A stretch of DNA of 64,000 nt. Source: Candidatus Microbacterium colombiense (GTDB lineage Bacteria; Actinomycetota; Actinomycetes; Actinomycetales; Microbacteriaceae). Of the stretch, positions 42,416 through 51,473 are shown piece by piece (the first letter of the stretch is position 1; every line of letters begins with the position of its first letter). The notes under the pieces were generated by a model, which saw only the letters and a program-made list of their open reading frames with translations, made no database searches and was not told the origin of the DNA. The position numbers were made by a program, and so were the translations under genes. The stretch spans positions 2,480,001 to 2,544,000 of the forward strand of contig CP119308.1 of assembly GCA_029203165.1 (NCBI GenBank). The letters run 5' to 3'.

Positions 42416-43764
42416 GCGCGCCACCCGGACTTCCAGTCCTCTTCCTCCGAGAGGGCGATCGCCTCGCCGGCGAGCACCACGGAGCCGGCGATCACGACGG
42501 CGCGACGGTCAGAGGAGGCCGCCCACTCGCGTGCGGCATCCGCTGCCTCGGCCAGCGAGGAGTGCACCGTGGCGCGCTGACCGGTCTGCTCCACCAGATC
42601 GGCGATCGCATCGGCATCGTTCGCGCGGTCCGAGTCCGGAGCGGTCACGAACACGTGCGCGGCCGCGGGAGCGAGCTGTGCCACGATGCCCGCGGCATCC
42701 TTGTCGGCCAGGACGCCCAGCACCAGGCCCCACTCATCGAAATCGAAGCTGTCGTCAAGTGCCTGCGCGAGCGCGATCGCGCCGTGCGGGTTGTGTGCCG
42801 CGTCCACCACGACCGTCGGAGCGATGCCCAGCAACTGCAGACGCCCCGGCGACGTGGCGCCCTGAAGACCGTCGGTGACGATGTCACCCGCGATCGGCCG
42901 CGTGGCGCCGCCGATCAGCGATTCGACGGCAGCGACGGCGAGGGCCGCATTGTGGCCCTGATGCGCACCGTACAGCGGCAGGTATTCCTCGACGTACTGC
43001 CCGGCGAGTCCGCGGATCGAGATCAGCTGTCCACCGACGGCGAGCTTCTGCTCGGTGAGTCCGAACTCGTCACCCTCGAACGCGATCGTGGCGTTGCGCT
43101 CGGCGGCGACACGACGCAGCACCTCGGCGGCCTCCGGCGGCTGCTGCGCGGAGACGACGGCCGCGCCCTCCTTGATGATGCCGGCTTTGACCTGCGCGAT
43201 CTCGGCGATCGTGCCGCCGAGCCGATCCGCGTGATCGATGTCGATCGGCGCGAACACGGCCACGTCACCGTCGGCCGTGTTCGTGGAATCCCACTCGCCG
43301 CCCATGCCGACCTCGAGCACGAGCACATCGACGGGTGCATCCGCGACGGCCACGAACGCCAGCACCGTGAGCAGCTCGAAGAACGTCAACGGCTCCTCAC
43401 CGGCAGCCTCGAGCTCGGCGTCGACGATCTCGACGAACGGCTCGATCTCGTCCCACGCATCCGCGAAGGCCGCATCGGCGATCGGCTCGCCGTCGATCAT
43501 GATGCGCTCCGTGAAGCGCTCCAGATGCGGGCTCGTGAACAGACCGGTGCGCAGGTCGTGCGCCCGCAGCAGGCTCTCGATCATCCGAGCCGTCGAGGTC
43601 TTACCGTTCGTTCCGGTGATGTGCACGACGCGGTACGTGCGCTGAGGGTCGTCGAGGAAGGCCAGGATGCGCGCGGTGCGCTCCTTGCGCGGCTGTACCC
43701 AGCGCTCCCCCGCTCGGTTCAGCAGGGTCTCGTAGACGGCATCCGCCCGATCCCTGGCACTCAT
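42412..43764 (-). CDS. folC: bifunctional dihydrofolate/folylpolyglutamate synthase
   Basis: A 450-residue Mur-ligase-like enzyme that adds glutamate to dihydropteroate and folates. The P-loop is VHITGTNGKTSTARMIESLL, followed by GLFTSPHLERFTERI. LVLEVGMGGEWDSTN and VVDAAHNPHG complete the family motifs. It overlaps ileS upstream and DUF4233 downstream by 4 nt each, so the run is translationally coupled. Confidence 0.95.
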   Translation of the reverse strand: MSARDRADAVYETLLNRAGERWVQPRKERTARILAFLDDPQRTYRVVHITGTNGKTSTARMIESLLRAHDLRTGLFTSPHLERFTERIMIDGEPIADAAFADAWDEIEPFVEIVDAELEAAGEEPLTFFELLTVLAFVAVADAPVDVLVLEVGMGGEWDSTNTADGDVAVFAPIDIDHADRLGGTIAEIAQVKAGIIKEGAAVVSAQQPPEAAEVLRRVAAERNATIAFEGDEFGLTEQKLAVGGQLISIRGLAGQYVEEYLPLYGAHQGHNAALAVAAVESLIGGATRPIAGDIVTDGLQGATSPGRLQLLGIAPTVVVDAAHNPHGAIALAQALDDSFDFDEWGLVLGVLADKDAAGIVAQLAPAAAHVFVTAPDSDRANDADAIADLVEQTGQRATVHSSLAEAADAAREWAASSDRRAVVIAGSVVLAGEAIALSEEEDWKSGWRA

Positions 43765-46700
43765 GCTCCTGCTCCCATCCGGGTGACGGCGATGGTGAAG
43801 TCATCGCGGTTGGCGTACGTGCCCTTCGAGATCACCGCGGTGAACTCGGCGTCGGGCACCTGCGCGTCGCCACGGAGCAGCGAGTGCTCGAGAGCGAGCG
43901 TCTCCCCCGCGACCTCGGCGACCTCGAACGCCGCCGAGACGGCATCCGCATCCTCGTCGCTGGCGAAACGCAGCACCAGGCGGATGCGGTCGCTCACGTC
44001 GAAGTCGGCGTTCTTGCGCGTCTCCTGCACCGCACGGATCACATCGCGTGCGAGGCCCTCCGCTTCCAGCTCCGGGGTGGTCTGGGTGTCGAGCAGCACG
44101 AAGCCGCCGGTCGGAACGATCGCGAGCGCCTCGCCCTCGGGCCGTCCGGTCGTCTCGAGCACGAGCTCGTACTCCGAGGGCTCCAGCGCGATACCTCCCG
44201 CGGTGACGACGCCGGCGGTCTCCGACCAGTCGCCCGCCTTGGCCGCCTTGATCACGGTCTGCACGTTCTTGCCCAGACGCGGGCCCGCCGCGCGGGCGTT
44301 GACGCTCAGTCGGTGGTCGATGCCGTACGACACCGCGGTGTCATCGGCGAGTGGCACGAGTTCGACCGACTTCACGTTGAGTTCCTCGCGGAGGATGTCC
44401 TCGAACTGGCCGAGTGTCGCGGCGAGGGGCGAGACCACCGTGAGGCGTGCGAGCGGCAACCGTACGCGCAGCTTCTGCTTCTTGCGCAAGGCGTTGCCGA
44501 CGCTGGAGAGCTCGCGCACGGCATCCATCGCGTCGCGGATCTCGTCCGCGGCGGGGAACTGCGTGTCGTCTGGCCAGTCCGTCAGATGAACGCTGCGACC
44601 GCCCGTGAGCCCCTGCCAGATGCGCTCGCTGACCAGCGGCACGAGTGGTGCCGCCACCCGGGTCAGCGTCTCGAGCACCGTGTACAGCGTGTCGAACGCC
44701 TCGCTGCTCTTAGGATCGTCGGTCACTCCGACCCAGAACCGATCGCGCGAACGACGGATGTACCAGTTCGTCAGCGTCTCGGCGAAGTCGCGCAGACGTC
44801 CGGAGGCCGTCGTGGAGTCGAGCCCTTCCAGATCGACGCGCACCTCGCGCACGAGGTCTCCCAACCGGGCCAGGATGTAGCGGTCGAGCACATCAGTGGA
44901 GTCGGTCCGCCAGCGGGCCTCGTACCCCTGGTCACCGGACGCGTTCGCGTAGGTCGAGAAGAAGTACCACGAGTTCCACAGCGGCAGCAGGAACTCCCGC
45001 ACACCCGAGCGGATGCCCTCCTCCGTCACCGCGAGGTTGCCACCTCGCAGCACCGAGCTCGACATCAGGAACCAGCGCATCGCGTCGGAGCCGTCGCGAT
45101 CGAGCACCTCGGAGACATCCGGGTAATTGCGCAGCGACTTCGACATCTTGTAGCCGTCGCTGCCCAGCACGATGCCGTGGCAGCTCACACCCGTGAAGGC
45201 GGGACGATCGAACAGCGCGGTCGACAGCACGTGCATCACGTAGAACCAGCCACGCGTCTGCCCGATGTACTCGACGATGAAGTCGGCCGGGGCGTGCGAG
45301 TCGAACCACTCCTGGTTCTCGAACGGGTAGTGCACCTGGGCGTAGGGCATCGACCCGGAGTCGAACCACACGTCGAAGACGTCTTCGATGCGGCGCATCG
45401 TGCTCTTGCCGGTCGGGTCGTCTGGGTTCGGACGGGTGAGGTCGTCGATGTACGGCCGATGCAGGTCGATCTCACCCTCGGGATTGCGCGGCAGCGTGCC
45501 GAAATCGCGCTCCATGTCCTCCAGCGAGCCGTAGGCGTCGACGCGCGGGTACTCCGGGTCGTCGCTCTTCCAGATCGGGATCGGCGAGCCCCAGTAGCGG
45601 TTGCGGCTGATCGACCAGTCTCGCGCGCCCTCGAGCCACTTGCCGAACTGTCCGTGCTTCACGTTCTCCGGCACCCAGGTGATCTGCTCGTTGTTCGCGA
45701 GCAGATCGTCCTTGATGTCGGTGACGCGGATGAACCAGCTCGACACGGCCTTGTAGATCAGGGGATTCCGGCAGCGCCAGCAGTGCGGGTACGAGTGCTC
45801 GTAGCTCTGCAGACGGATGAGGCGACCGTCCTCGCGGATCAGGCGCACGAGCGGGGTGTTCGCATCCATCCACAGTTCGCCGGCGACATCGGTGACGTTC
45901 GGGAGGAATCGTCCGCCGTCGTCGAGCGAAAGGATGGTGGGGATGCCGGCGGCACCGGCGACACGCTGGTCGTCCTCACCGTAGGCCGGCGCCTGGTGCA
46001 CGATGCCCGTGCCGTCGCTGACCGTGACGTAGTCGTCGACCAGGATGCGCCAGGCGTTCTCGGTGCCGTAGGTCTCTTCGTCGGCGTAGTAGTCGAACAT
46101 GCGGTCGTAGGTCACGTCCTGCAGCTCGGAGCCGCGGACCGTGGCATCCGCTGCGGCGAGCGCGTCATCGACGCTCTCGTAGCCGAGGTCCTTGGCGTAC
46201 CCGCCGAGGAGTTCACGGGCGAGGAGGTAGCGATGCGCGGAGGCTTCGACCGCGGCGTCCGTGGTTCCTGCCGCCTGGTGCACATCTGCCGCGCCGTTCG
46301 GACCAGCAGGGAGCACGACGTACTCGATCGCCGGGCCCACGGCGAGCGCGAGGTTGGTGGGAAGGGTCCAGGGCGTGGTCGTCCAGGCGAGGGCCCGCAC
46401 ACCGGTGAGACCGAGCGCCTCGGCCTTCGCGCCGGTGAGCGGGAAGGTGACGGTGACCGAGGGGTCCTGACGCATCTGGTACACGTCGTCGTCCATGCGC
46501 AGCTCGTGTGCGGACAGCGGTGTCTCGTCGCGCCAGCAATACGGCAGTACGCGGTAGCCCTCGTAGGCGAGGCCCTTGTCGTAGAGGGTCTTGAACGCCC
46601 AGAGCACACTCTCCATGTACCCCAGGTCGAGCGTCTTGTATCCACGGTCGAAGTCGACCCACCGGGCCTGACGGGTGACGTAGTCCTGCCACTCGTGCGT

Positions 46701-47111
46701 GTAGGCCAGCACCGAGCTCTTCGCCTTGTCGTTGAAGACGTCGATCCCCATGTCTTCGATCTGGGCCTTCTCGGTGATGCCGAGCTGCTTCATGGCCTCG
46801 AGTTCAGCGGGGAGTCCGTGCGTGTCCCATCCGAAGACGCGGTCCACCTTGTGGCCGGTCATCGTCTGGAAGCGCGGGAACACGTCCTTCGCGTAGCCCG
46901 TGAGCAGGTGGCCGTAGTGCGGAAGTCCGTTGGCGAACGGCGGGCCGTCGTAGAACACCCACTCGGGTGAGCCCTCGCGCTGGGCGATCGAGGCACGGAA
47001 GGTGTCGTCCTTCTCCCAGAAGGCGAGCACCTCCTCCTCGATCTGCGGGAAGCGAGGGCTGGGCGCGACGGAGTCGGCGGCGGGGCCGAAGGAGGAACGG
47101 GGGTATGTCAT
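43761..47111 (-). CDS. ileS: isoleucyl-tRNA synthetase (long, eukaryote-like type)
   Basis: A 1116-residue class I synthetase. The HIGH motif is FANGLPHYGHLLTG, the KMSKS loop SDGYKMSKSLRNYP, and GWDTHGLPAELEAMK and the editing-domain LAWTTTPWTLPTNLALAVG are visible. Length and NGLPHYGH wording match the long IleS2-like type, which in other bacteria tolerates mupirocin; that property is not tested here. A T-box leader precedes it, so expression should rise when tRNA-Ile is uncharged. It overlaps folC by 4 nt. Confidence 0.96.
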   Translation of the reverse strand: MTYPRSSFGPAADSVAPSPRFPQIEEEVLAFWEKDDTFRASIAQREGSPEWVFYDGPPFANGLPHYGHLLTGYAKDVFPRFQTMTGHKVDRVFGWDTHGLPAELEAMKQLGITEKAQIEDMGIDVFNDKAKSSVLAYTHEWQDYVTRQARWVDFDRGYKTLDLGYMESVLWAFKTLYDKGLAYEGYRVLPYCWRDETPLSAHELRMDDDVYQMRQDPSVTVTFPLTGAKAEALGLTGVRALAWTTTPWTLPTNLALAVGPAIEYVVLPAGPNGAADVHQAAGTTDAAVEASAHRYLLARELLGGYAKDLGYESVDDALAAADATVRGSELQDVTYDRMFDYYADEETYGTENAWRILVDDYVTVSDGTGIVHQAPAYGEDDQRVAGAAGIPTILSLDDGGRFLPNVTDVAGELWMDANTPLVRLIREDGRLIRLQSYEHSYPHCWRCRNPLIYKAVSSWFIRVTDIKDDLLANNEQITWVPENVKHGQFGKWLEGARDWSISRNRYWGSPIPIWKSDDPEYPRVDAYGSLEDMERDFGTLPRNPEGEIDLHRPYIDDLTRPNPDDPTGKSTMRRIEDVFDVWFDSGSMPYAQVHYPFENQEWFDSHAPADFIVEYIGQTRGWFYVMHVLSTALFDRPAFTGVSCHGIVLGSDGYKMSKSLRNYPDVSEVLDRDGSDAMRWFLMSSSVLRGGNLAVTEEGIRSGVREFLLPLWNSWYFFSTYANASGDQGYEARWRTDSTDVLDRYILARLGDLVREVRVDLEGLDSTTASGRLRDFAETLTNWYIRRSRDRFWVGVTDDPKSSEAFDTLYTVLETLTRVAAPLVPLVSERIWQGLTGGRSVHLTDWPDDTQFPAADEIRDAMDAVRELSSVGNALRKKQKLRVRLPLARLTVVSPLAATLGQFEDILREELNVKSVELVPLADDTAVSYGIDHRLSVNARAAGPRLGKNVQTVIKAAKAGDWSETAGVVTAGGIALEPSEYELVLETTGRPEGEALAIVPTGGFVLLDTQTTPELEAEGLARDVIRAVQETRKNADFDVSDRIRLVLRFASDEDADAVSAAFEVAEVAGETLALEHSLLRGDAQVPDAEFTAVISKGTYANRDDFTIAVTRMGAGA

Positions 47112-47149
47112 CGTGTCTCGCAGTGATCGTCGTGGCGGATGCTCCTGCG

Positions 47150-47333
47150 AGGACGATCCTCACGGACCGCGGTACCACCTCGCGTGCTGCGTCTCGCGAC
47201 GGAGCCACTCTCACTGCGGCTGTGACGGGCCTGCCCCGCTCGGTTCTAGTGGGTCCGTCGCTCTGTCGAACGGCGGACTGTTCTTCCGAGAGCTCCCCGC
47301 TGATGACGGATCGATGCTCGTCCTCCCAGTGTA
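47150..47333 (-). promoter_or_regulatory. T-box riboswitch (tRNA-Ile) leader of ileS
   Basis: The minus strand holds the T-box core AGGTGGTACCGCGG (47167-47180), whose GGTGG pairs with the tRNA 3' end. Upstream, ATC (47302-47304) sits in a small CCG..CGG loop as the Ile specifier, directly followed by GGGGAGCTCTCGGAAGAAC, which matches the ultrashort stem I / stem II layout of actinobacterial ileS T-boxes. A TACACT -10 at 47328-47333 would start transcription right before it. The short distance to ileS suggests control of translation. Confidence 0.92.
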
Positions 47334-47367
47334 CGCGTGTGCCGGCGCCCCGCGGACTGCCGCGATT

Positions 47368-47429
47368 CGGAGTTCTGCGGTGCGACGGAGCACGCAGTCC
47401 ATTTCGCTCCGAGGCAGCGCAGAACTCCG
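47368..47429. repeat. 12-bp inverted repeat between DUF559 gene and ileS leader
   Basis: CGGAGTTCTGCG (47368-47379) and CGCAGAACTCCG (47418-47429) are perfect complements 38 bp apart. They lie directly after the DUF559-type gene and upstream of the ileS promoter. A terminator role is possible but no T run follows; a short palindromic repeat element is another option. Confidence 0.55.
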
Positions 47430-47432
47430 AGG

Positions 47433-48245
47433 TTACGCAGGCCCCGTGAGGTGGAGTCCCTGAGCCACGGCCCGCATGATCCGGTCCTGCACGGCATTCC
47501 ACTGGTCGATGATCTGTCGATACCCCACGCGGATCACGTGGTAGCCGAGGAGCGTGAGTTCCGCATCGTGGCGGATGTCCTCCGCTCGCTGCGGCCCGAC
47601 GTGCGTGGAGCCGTCGATCTGCACCACGAGTCGGTCTCCGATCAGTGCATCCACGCGATGACCTGCGATCCAGATCTGGAAGTACAGCGGAATCCGCATC
47701 CATCGCAACCGTGGGCGCAGATAGGTCTCGAGCCCCGCATCAGCGAACGGCCACGCCTCCGCCAGAACGCGACGCGCGGCGGTCTTCCACGGAAACCGCT
47801 CGAGCGCCGCGCGGTGGACCAGGCCCTTGTTGAGCGCAGAGTCCCAGGTGGCGAGAGCACGCTCATGCGGCTCGCAGTCCGCCACGAGGGCGAGCACGTT
47901 CTCGATCGGGTCGACGAGTGAGTCCGGATGCCGCGCGATCAACGGCATCGCCCAGTGGATGAGGACACCTGCTTCTGCGCGGGCAGGGCCGCGTGGTGCC
48001 GAACCCACGTGATGGTGCCCGTCGTCCGCATGCACCCAGAGGCCGAGTCGACGCGCCTGCGTCACGCACGTGAGAACGACGCCGCGCCGGGCGGCATCCA
48101 CCAGCATCGGATCCGCCTGCGGCAGCGCGATCCATCCTCGGCGAATGGGCAGCACCGCCTTCTCTGTCACACCCTGCGCGATGTCGTACCTGCTGATCCC
48201 CCGTTCGCGGAGCCCGGCAGTCCGTGCCACACCGTCAACCTTCAT
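47433..48245 (-). CDS. DUF559-type nuclease-fold protein with AbiEi-like N-terminus
   Basis: About 270 residues. The N-terminal part (VDGVARTAGLRERGISRYDI, then IRRGWIALPQADPMLVDAAR) resembles the antitoxin-like winged helix found in AbiEi-type proteins. The C-terminal DUF559 segment keeps a PD-(D/E)xK-like core: HRVDALIGDRLVVQIDGS, then LTLLGYHVIRVGYRQII. It may bind or cut DNA, in the style of very-short-patch-repair nucleases, but no partner toxin gene is adjacent. The start is uncertain: ATG at 48245 is chosen; in-frame ATG at 48281 is possible. Confidence 0.75.
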   Translation of the reverse strand: MKVDGVARTAGLRERGISRYDIAQGVTEKAVLPIRRGWIALPQADPMLVDAARRGVVLTCVTQARRLGLWVHADDGHHHVGSAPRGPARAEAGVLIHWAMPLIARHPDSLVDPIENVLALVADCEPHERALATWDSALNKGLVHRAALERFPWKTAARRVLAEAWPFADAGLETYLRPRLRWMRIPLYFQIWIAGHRVDALIGDRLVVQIDGSTHVGPQRAEDIRHDAELTLLGYHVIRVGYRQIIDQWNAVQDRIMRAVAQGLHLTGPA

Positions 48246-48474
48246 CACTTCCTGAACCAGTCGTCTCGTTCGCGTCCGCATTCTCCGAGGATGCCCGTGG
48301 ACGACGATCGCACGCGGCGATTGGGGATGACAGACTCTCGCCAAGCGCTGTGCAGGAGAAGCGCTGCCGCGGAAATCTGCCTTCGATCGGATCGCGCTGC
48401 ACCATCGGGGCCGAAGTGGTGCAGAACCCCGCCGCACCGCGTCGAGTGTCGGCCCCACCCCCTACCCTCGAGAC

Positions 48475-49125
48475 ATGGCCCGCTCCACCGATTCCCCGGC
48501 TGCCCCGCGCGTATCACCTCCAGATCTCCCCGACGAGTTCACCCCGGCCGCGCCGGCGCGCAACGTCGATCTGATCGCGGCCAGCCTCGCGCTCAGCGGC
48601 ACCGTCGACCTCGCCTACGGTTCGCTCGAACAGTGCCGGGTGACGGCGGATGCCGATGCCGTCGACCTGACCGGCGGCACACTCCTCGATGTCGACCTCG
48701 CCGATGCACGTATCGCCTCGCTCCGCCTGCGCGGCGCCAGTACGCGTCGACTCCGCATCCTCGGCGGACGCATCGGAACCCTCGACCTCAGCACGGCGCG
48801 CATCGCCGAGCTCGAATTGACCGGTGTCCGCATCGACTACCTCAACCTCGGAGCCGCTCGCGCGACCGACGTCGAGATCTCGGACTGTCACCTCCGCACG
48901 CTCGACATGCCGCAGGCTGAGCTCACCCGCGTGCGCTTCACCCGCACGACCGTCGACGAGGTCGATCCGCGCGGCATGAGTGCCACCGATGTCGACCTTC
49001 GCGGGCTCGACGCCCTCGCATTCCTCGACGCCAACAGCCTGCGCGGCACCACTCTCACCGAATTCCAGGTGCAGCAGTTGGCGCCGGTGATCGCCGCCGG
49101 AATCGGCATCCAGATCAAGGGGTGA
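48475..49125 (+). CDS. pentapeptide-repeat-like beta-helix protein
   Basis: A 216-residue protein with a regular A/L-x-L/F-x-x pattern from about residue 35 to 185: SGTVDLAYGSLEQCRV, GGTLLDVDLADARIASLRLR, LDLSTARIAELELTG, LNLGAARATDVEISDC and DVDLRGLDALAFLDANSLRG. This predicts a right-handed four-sided beta-helix, as in pentapeptide proteins. The role is unknown; some relatives mimic DNA and protect gyrase, which cannot be inferred here. A TACCCT -10 lies exactly six bases before the ATG. Confidence 0.75.
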   Translation: MARSTDSPAAPRVSPPDLPDEFTPAAPARNVDLIAASLALSGTVDLAYGSLEQCRVTADADAVDLTGGTLLDVDLADARIASLRLRGASTRRLRILGGRIGTLDLSTARIAELELTGVRIDYLNLGAARATDVEISDCHLRTLDMPQAELTRVRFTRTTVDEVDPRGMSATDVDLRGLDALAFLDANSLRGTTLTEFQVQQLAPVIAAGIGIQIKG

Positions 49126-49143
49126 TCGAGATCGCTGGCGGCT

Positions 49144-50664
49144 CTATCCGCCGAAGCCGCTCGCCGCGAGGAGTTCCCGCGTGAACGGATGCTGTGGATC
49201 GTCGAACACCGCGCCCATGAGCCCCTGCTCCACGATTCGCCCGTCCTGCATCACCAGAACGGTGTGGGCCATCGCCCGCACCACGTCGAGGTCGTGCGAG
49301 ACGAAGATCATGGTCAACCGGCGTTCGCGCTGCAGGCGGAGCAGCAGCTGCAGCACCCGCTCGCGCACCGAGGGGTCGAGGGCGGACACGGGCTCGTCGA
49401 GCACCAGCACATCCGGGTCTGCGGCGAGCGCTCTGGCTGTGGCCGCGCGTTGTCGCTGGCCACCGGAGAGCTCCGCCGGGCGGCGAGCGGCGAGCCCTGG
49501 ATCGAGATCGACCTCGACGAGCAGTTCGTCGACGCGGCGACGCCGTTCGGCGCGCGGCACTCCCCCGGCGGCGAGCGCCTCGCGCAGCGACCTCCCGATC
49601 GTCCACCGCGGATCGAAGGCTCCCAACGGGTTCTGATGCACGAACTGCACGCGATGCCCGGGCTCCCATCGCACGACCCCGGCGTCCGGGCGCTCGATGC
49701 CCAGGAGGATCCGCGCGAGCGTGGTCTTCCCCGAACCCGACTCGCCCACGATGCCGAGCGTGCGTCCGCGCGGCACGGAGAATGACGCATCGACCACCGC
49801 GGGCACTCCGGAGAACGACCGCGACGCCGACTCGACGGTGACGATCGGGTCGAATTCCTCGTCCTCCACGACCCGCGGCGCATGGACCGTGGCTGCGATC
49901 AGCTGCCGCGTGTACGGATGCTGAGGCGTCTGCAGAACCTGTTCGACCGTTCCCTCTTCGACCACTTCCCCTCCGCGCATCACGAGCACGCGATCAGCGA
50001 GCCGTCGGACGGCGGCGAAGTCATGACTGACGAACACCACAGCGGTTCCGGCGTCAGCGATCTCGCGCAGCAGATCGAGGATGCGGGCCTGCACGGTCGC
50101 GTCGAGTGCCGTCGTCGGCTCGTCGGCGATGAGCGCCGCGGGACCTGCGGCGAGCGCCGAGGCGATGAGCGCGCGCTGGCGCAGGCCACCCGACAACTCG
50201 TGAGGATACTGGCGCGCTCTGCGTTCGGGATCCGGCATCCATACGCGACGGAGCAGCCCTTGTACGCGGTCGCCGATCGATTCGGGTCCGCGGTGAGACG
50301 CCGGGTGCAGTCGGAGTGGTTCGGCGACCTCGGATTCGACGCGCTGCAACGGATCGAGCGCCACGAGTGCGTCCTGCGAGACCAGGGCGATGTGTGCCCC
50401 TCGGAGGTGGCGCCACTCGGATTCGCTCGCCGTGCGCACATCGACGCCGGCCACCAGGAGTCGTTCCGCCCGCACCGTGGCGGCCGTCGGTGTGAGTCCG
50501 AGCAGAGCGCGCGCCGTCAGCGACTTGCCCGCCCCCGATTCGCCGACGATCGCGACGCATTCCCCCGGCGACACGGTGAACGACAGCCCCGCAACGACCG
50601 CCCGGTCGTCGAAGCTCACCCGCAGGCCGCGGACGTCGATGACGGGGGTGTCGCCAGCGCTCAT
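49144..50664 (-). CDS. oligopeptide ABC transporter, fused two-domain ATPase
   Basis: A 506-residue ATPase with two ABC domains. Domain 1 has GESGAGKSLTARALLG, LSGGLRQRALIASALAAGP and ALIADEPTTALDA. Domain 2 has GESGSGKTTLARILLG, LSGGQRQRAATARALAADP and VLVLDEPVSALDPS. It ends after HPFTRELLAASGFGG. ATG at 50664 overlaps the permease stop (ATGA). It is the last gene of a four-gene importer operon separate from the one at 24-31 kb; the substrate is unknown. Confidence 0.92.
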   Translation of the reverse strand: MSAGDTPVIDVRGLRVSFDDRAVVAGLSFTVSPGECVAIVGESGAGKSLTARALLGLTPTAATVRAERLLVAGVDVRTASESEWRHLRGAHIALVSQDALVALDPLQRVESEVAEPLRLHPASHRGPESIGDRVQGLLRRVWMPDPERRARQYPHELSGGLRQRALIASALAAGPAALIADEPTTALDATVQARILDLLREIADAGTAVVFVSHDFAAVRRLADRVLVMRGGEVVEEGTVEQVLQTPQHPYTRQLIAATVHAPRVVEDEEFDPIVTVESASRSFSGVPAVVDASFSVPRGRTLGIVGESGSGKTTLARILLGIERPDAGVVRWEPGHRVQFVHQNPLGAFDPRWTIGRSLREALAAGGVPRAERRRRVDELLVEVDLDPGLAARRPAELSGGQRQRAATARALAADPDVLVLDEPVSALDPSVRERVLQLLLRLQRERRLTMIFVSHDLDVVRAMAHTVLVMQDGRIVEQGLMGAVFDDPQHPFTRELLAASGFGG

Positions 50665-51473
50665 CGTGTCCGGCCTTCCGCACGCGCGCGCAGCATCCGC
50701 CCGACGACGGTCGCCGCGACGACGGTCAGGGTGATCGCGATCCCGGGGAAGACCGAGATCCACCAGGCCTGGCCGAGCACGTTCCGTCCGCCCGCGAGCA
50801 TCAGACCCCACTCCGGGGTCGGCTCTGCGGGCCCGAGGCCCAGGAAGCTGAGACCGGACGCCGCGAGTATCGCGGACCCGATGCCGATCGTGGCCAGCAC
50901 GCTGAGCGAGCCGAGCACCCCGGGGAGCACATGCCGCAGAAACGCCGGCACCGCCGGAACTCCGAGGATGCGCGCGGCTTCGACGTGCTCTGCCACACCG
51001 AGCGTGCGCGTCTGCACGCGCGCGAGCCGGATGTACACCGGAACCGCGGCGAGCGTGACGGCGAGAGCCACGTTCACCGGACCGGGTCCGAGGATCGCGA
51101 TCACGACCAGCGCCACGAGGAATTCAGGGAACGCCATCAGCACGTCGTTCACCCGCATCAGTGTCGTGTCGACGGGCCGTGGGGCCGTACCCGCGAGCGC
51201 GCCCACTGTGAGTCCGACCACTACGGCGATCGCGGTGGCGAGCAGGCCCACGCCGACGGAACGCCCGGCCCCGTAGACGACCCGCGAGTACACGTCACGT
51301 CCGCTCTGATCCGTGCCGAAGAGGTGGTCCGCGCCCGGAGGCAGCAGTGCTCCGCGCACATCCGTCTGCACCGGGTCATGCGTCGCGAGCAGCCCTGGGA
51401 AGGCCGCGGCGAACGCGATGAGCAGCAACGCCGCCACCGCGCACCAGAGGAGCACCACCTGCGCGCGCCTCAC
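50661..51473 (-). CDS. oligopeptide ABC transporter permease, DppC type
   Basis: A 270-residue permease. PGADHLFGTDQSGRDVYSRV near the N-terminus and GLSFLGLGPAEPTPEWGLML near the end are DppC hallmarks. About six membrane spans and the coupling loop EHVEAARILGVPAVPAFLRH are present. GTG at 51473 overlaps the DppB-type stop as GTGA; the frame upstream of it is antisense-like sequence. Confidence 0.9.
   Translation of the reverse strand: MRRAQVVLLWCAVAALLLIAFAAAFPGLLATHDPVQTDVRGALLPPGADHLFGTDQSGRDVYSRVVYGAGRSVGVGLLATAIAVVVGLTVGALAGTAPRPVDTTLMRVNDVLMAFPEFLVALVVIAILGPGPVNVALAVTLAAVPVYIRLARVQTRTLGVAEHVEAARILGVPAVPAFLRHVLPGVLGSLSVLATIGIGSAILAASGLSFLGLGPAEPTPEWGLMLAGGRNVLGQAWWISVFPGIAITLTVVAATVVGRMLRARAEGRTR

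Noticed and set aside
43884..46970. 1028-codon open frame on the + strand
   Set aside because: It is entirely antisense to ileS, which has full synthetase motifs.
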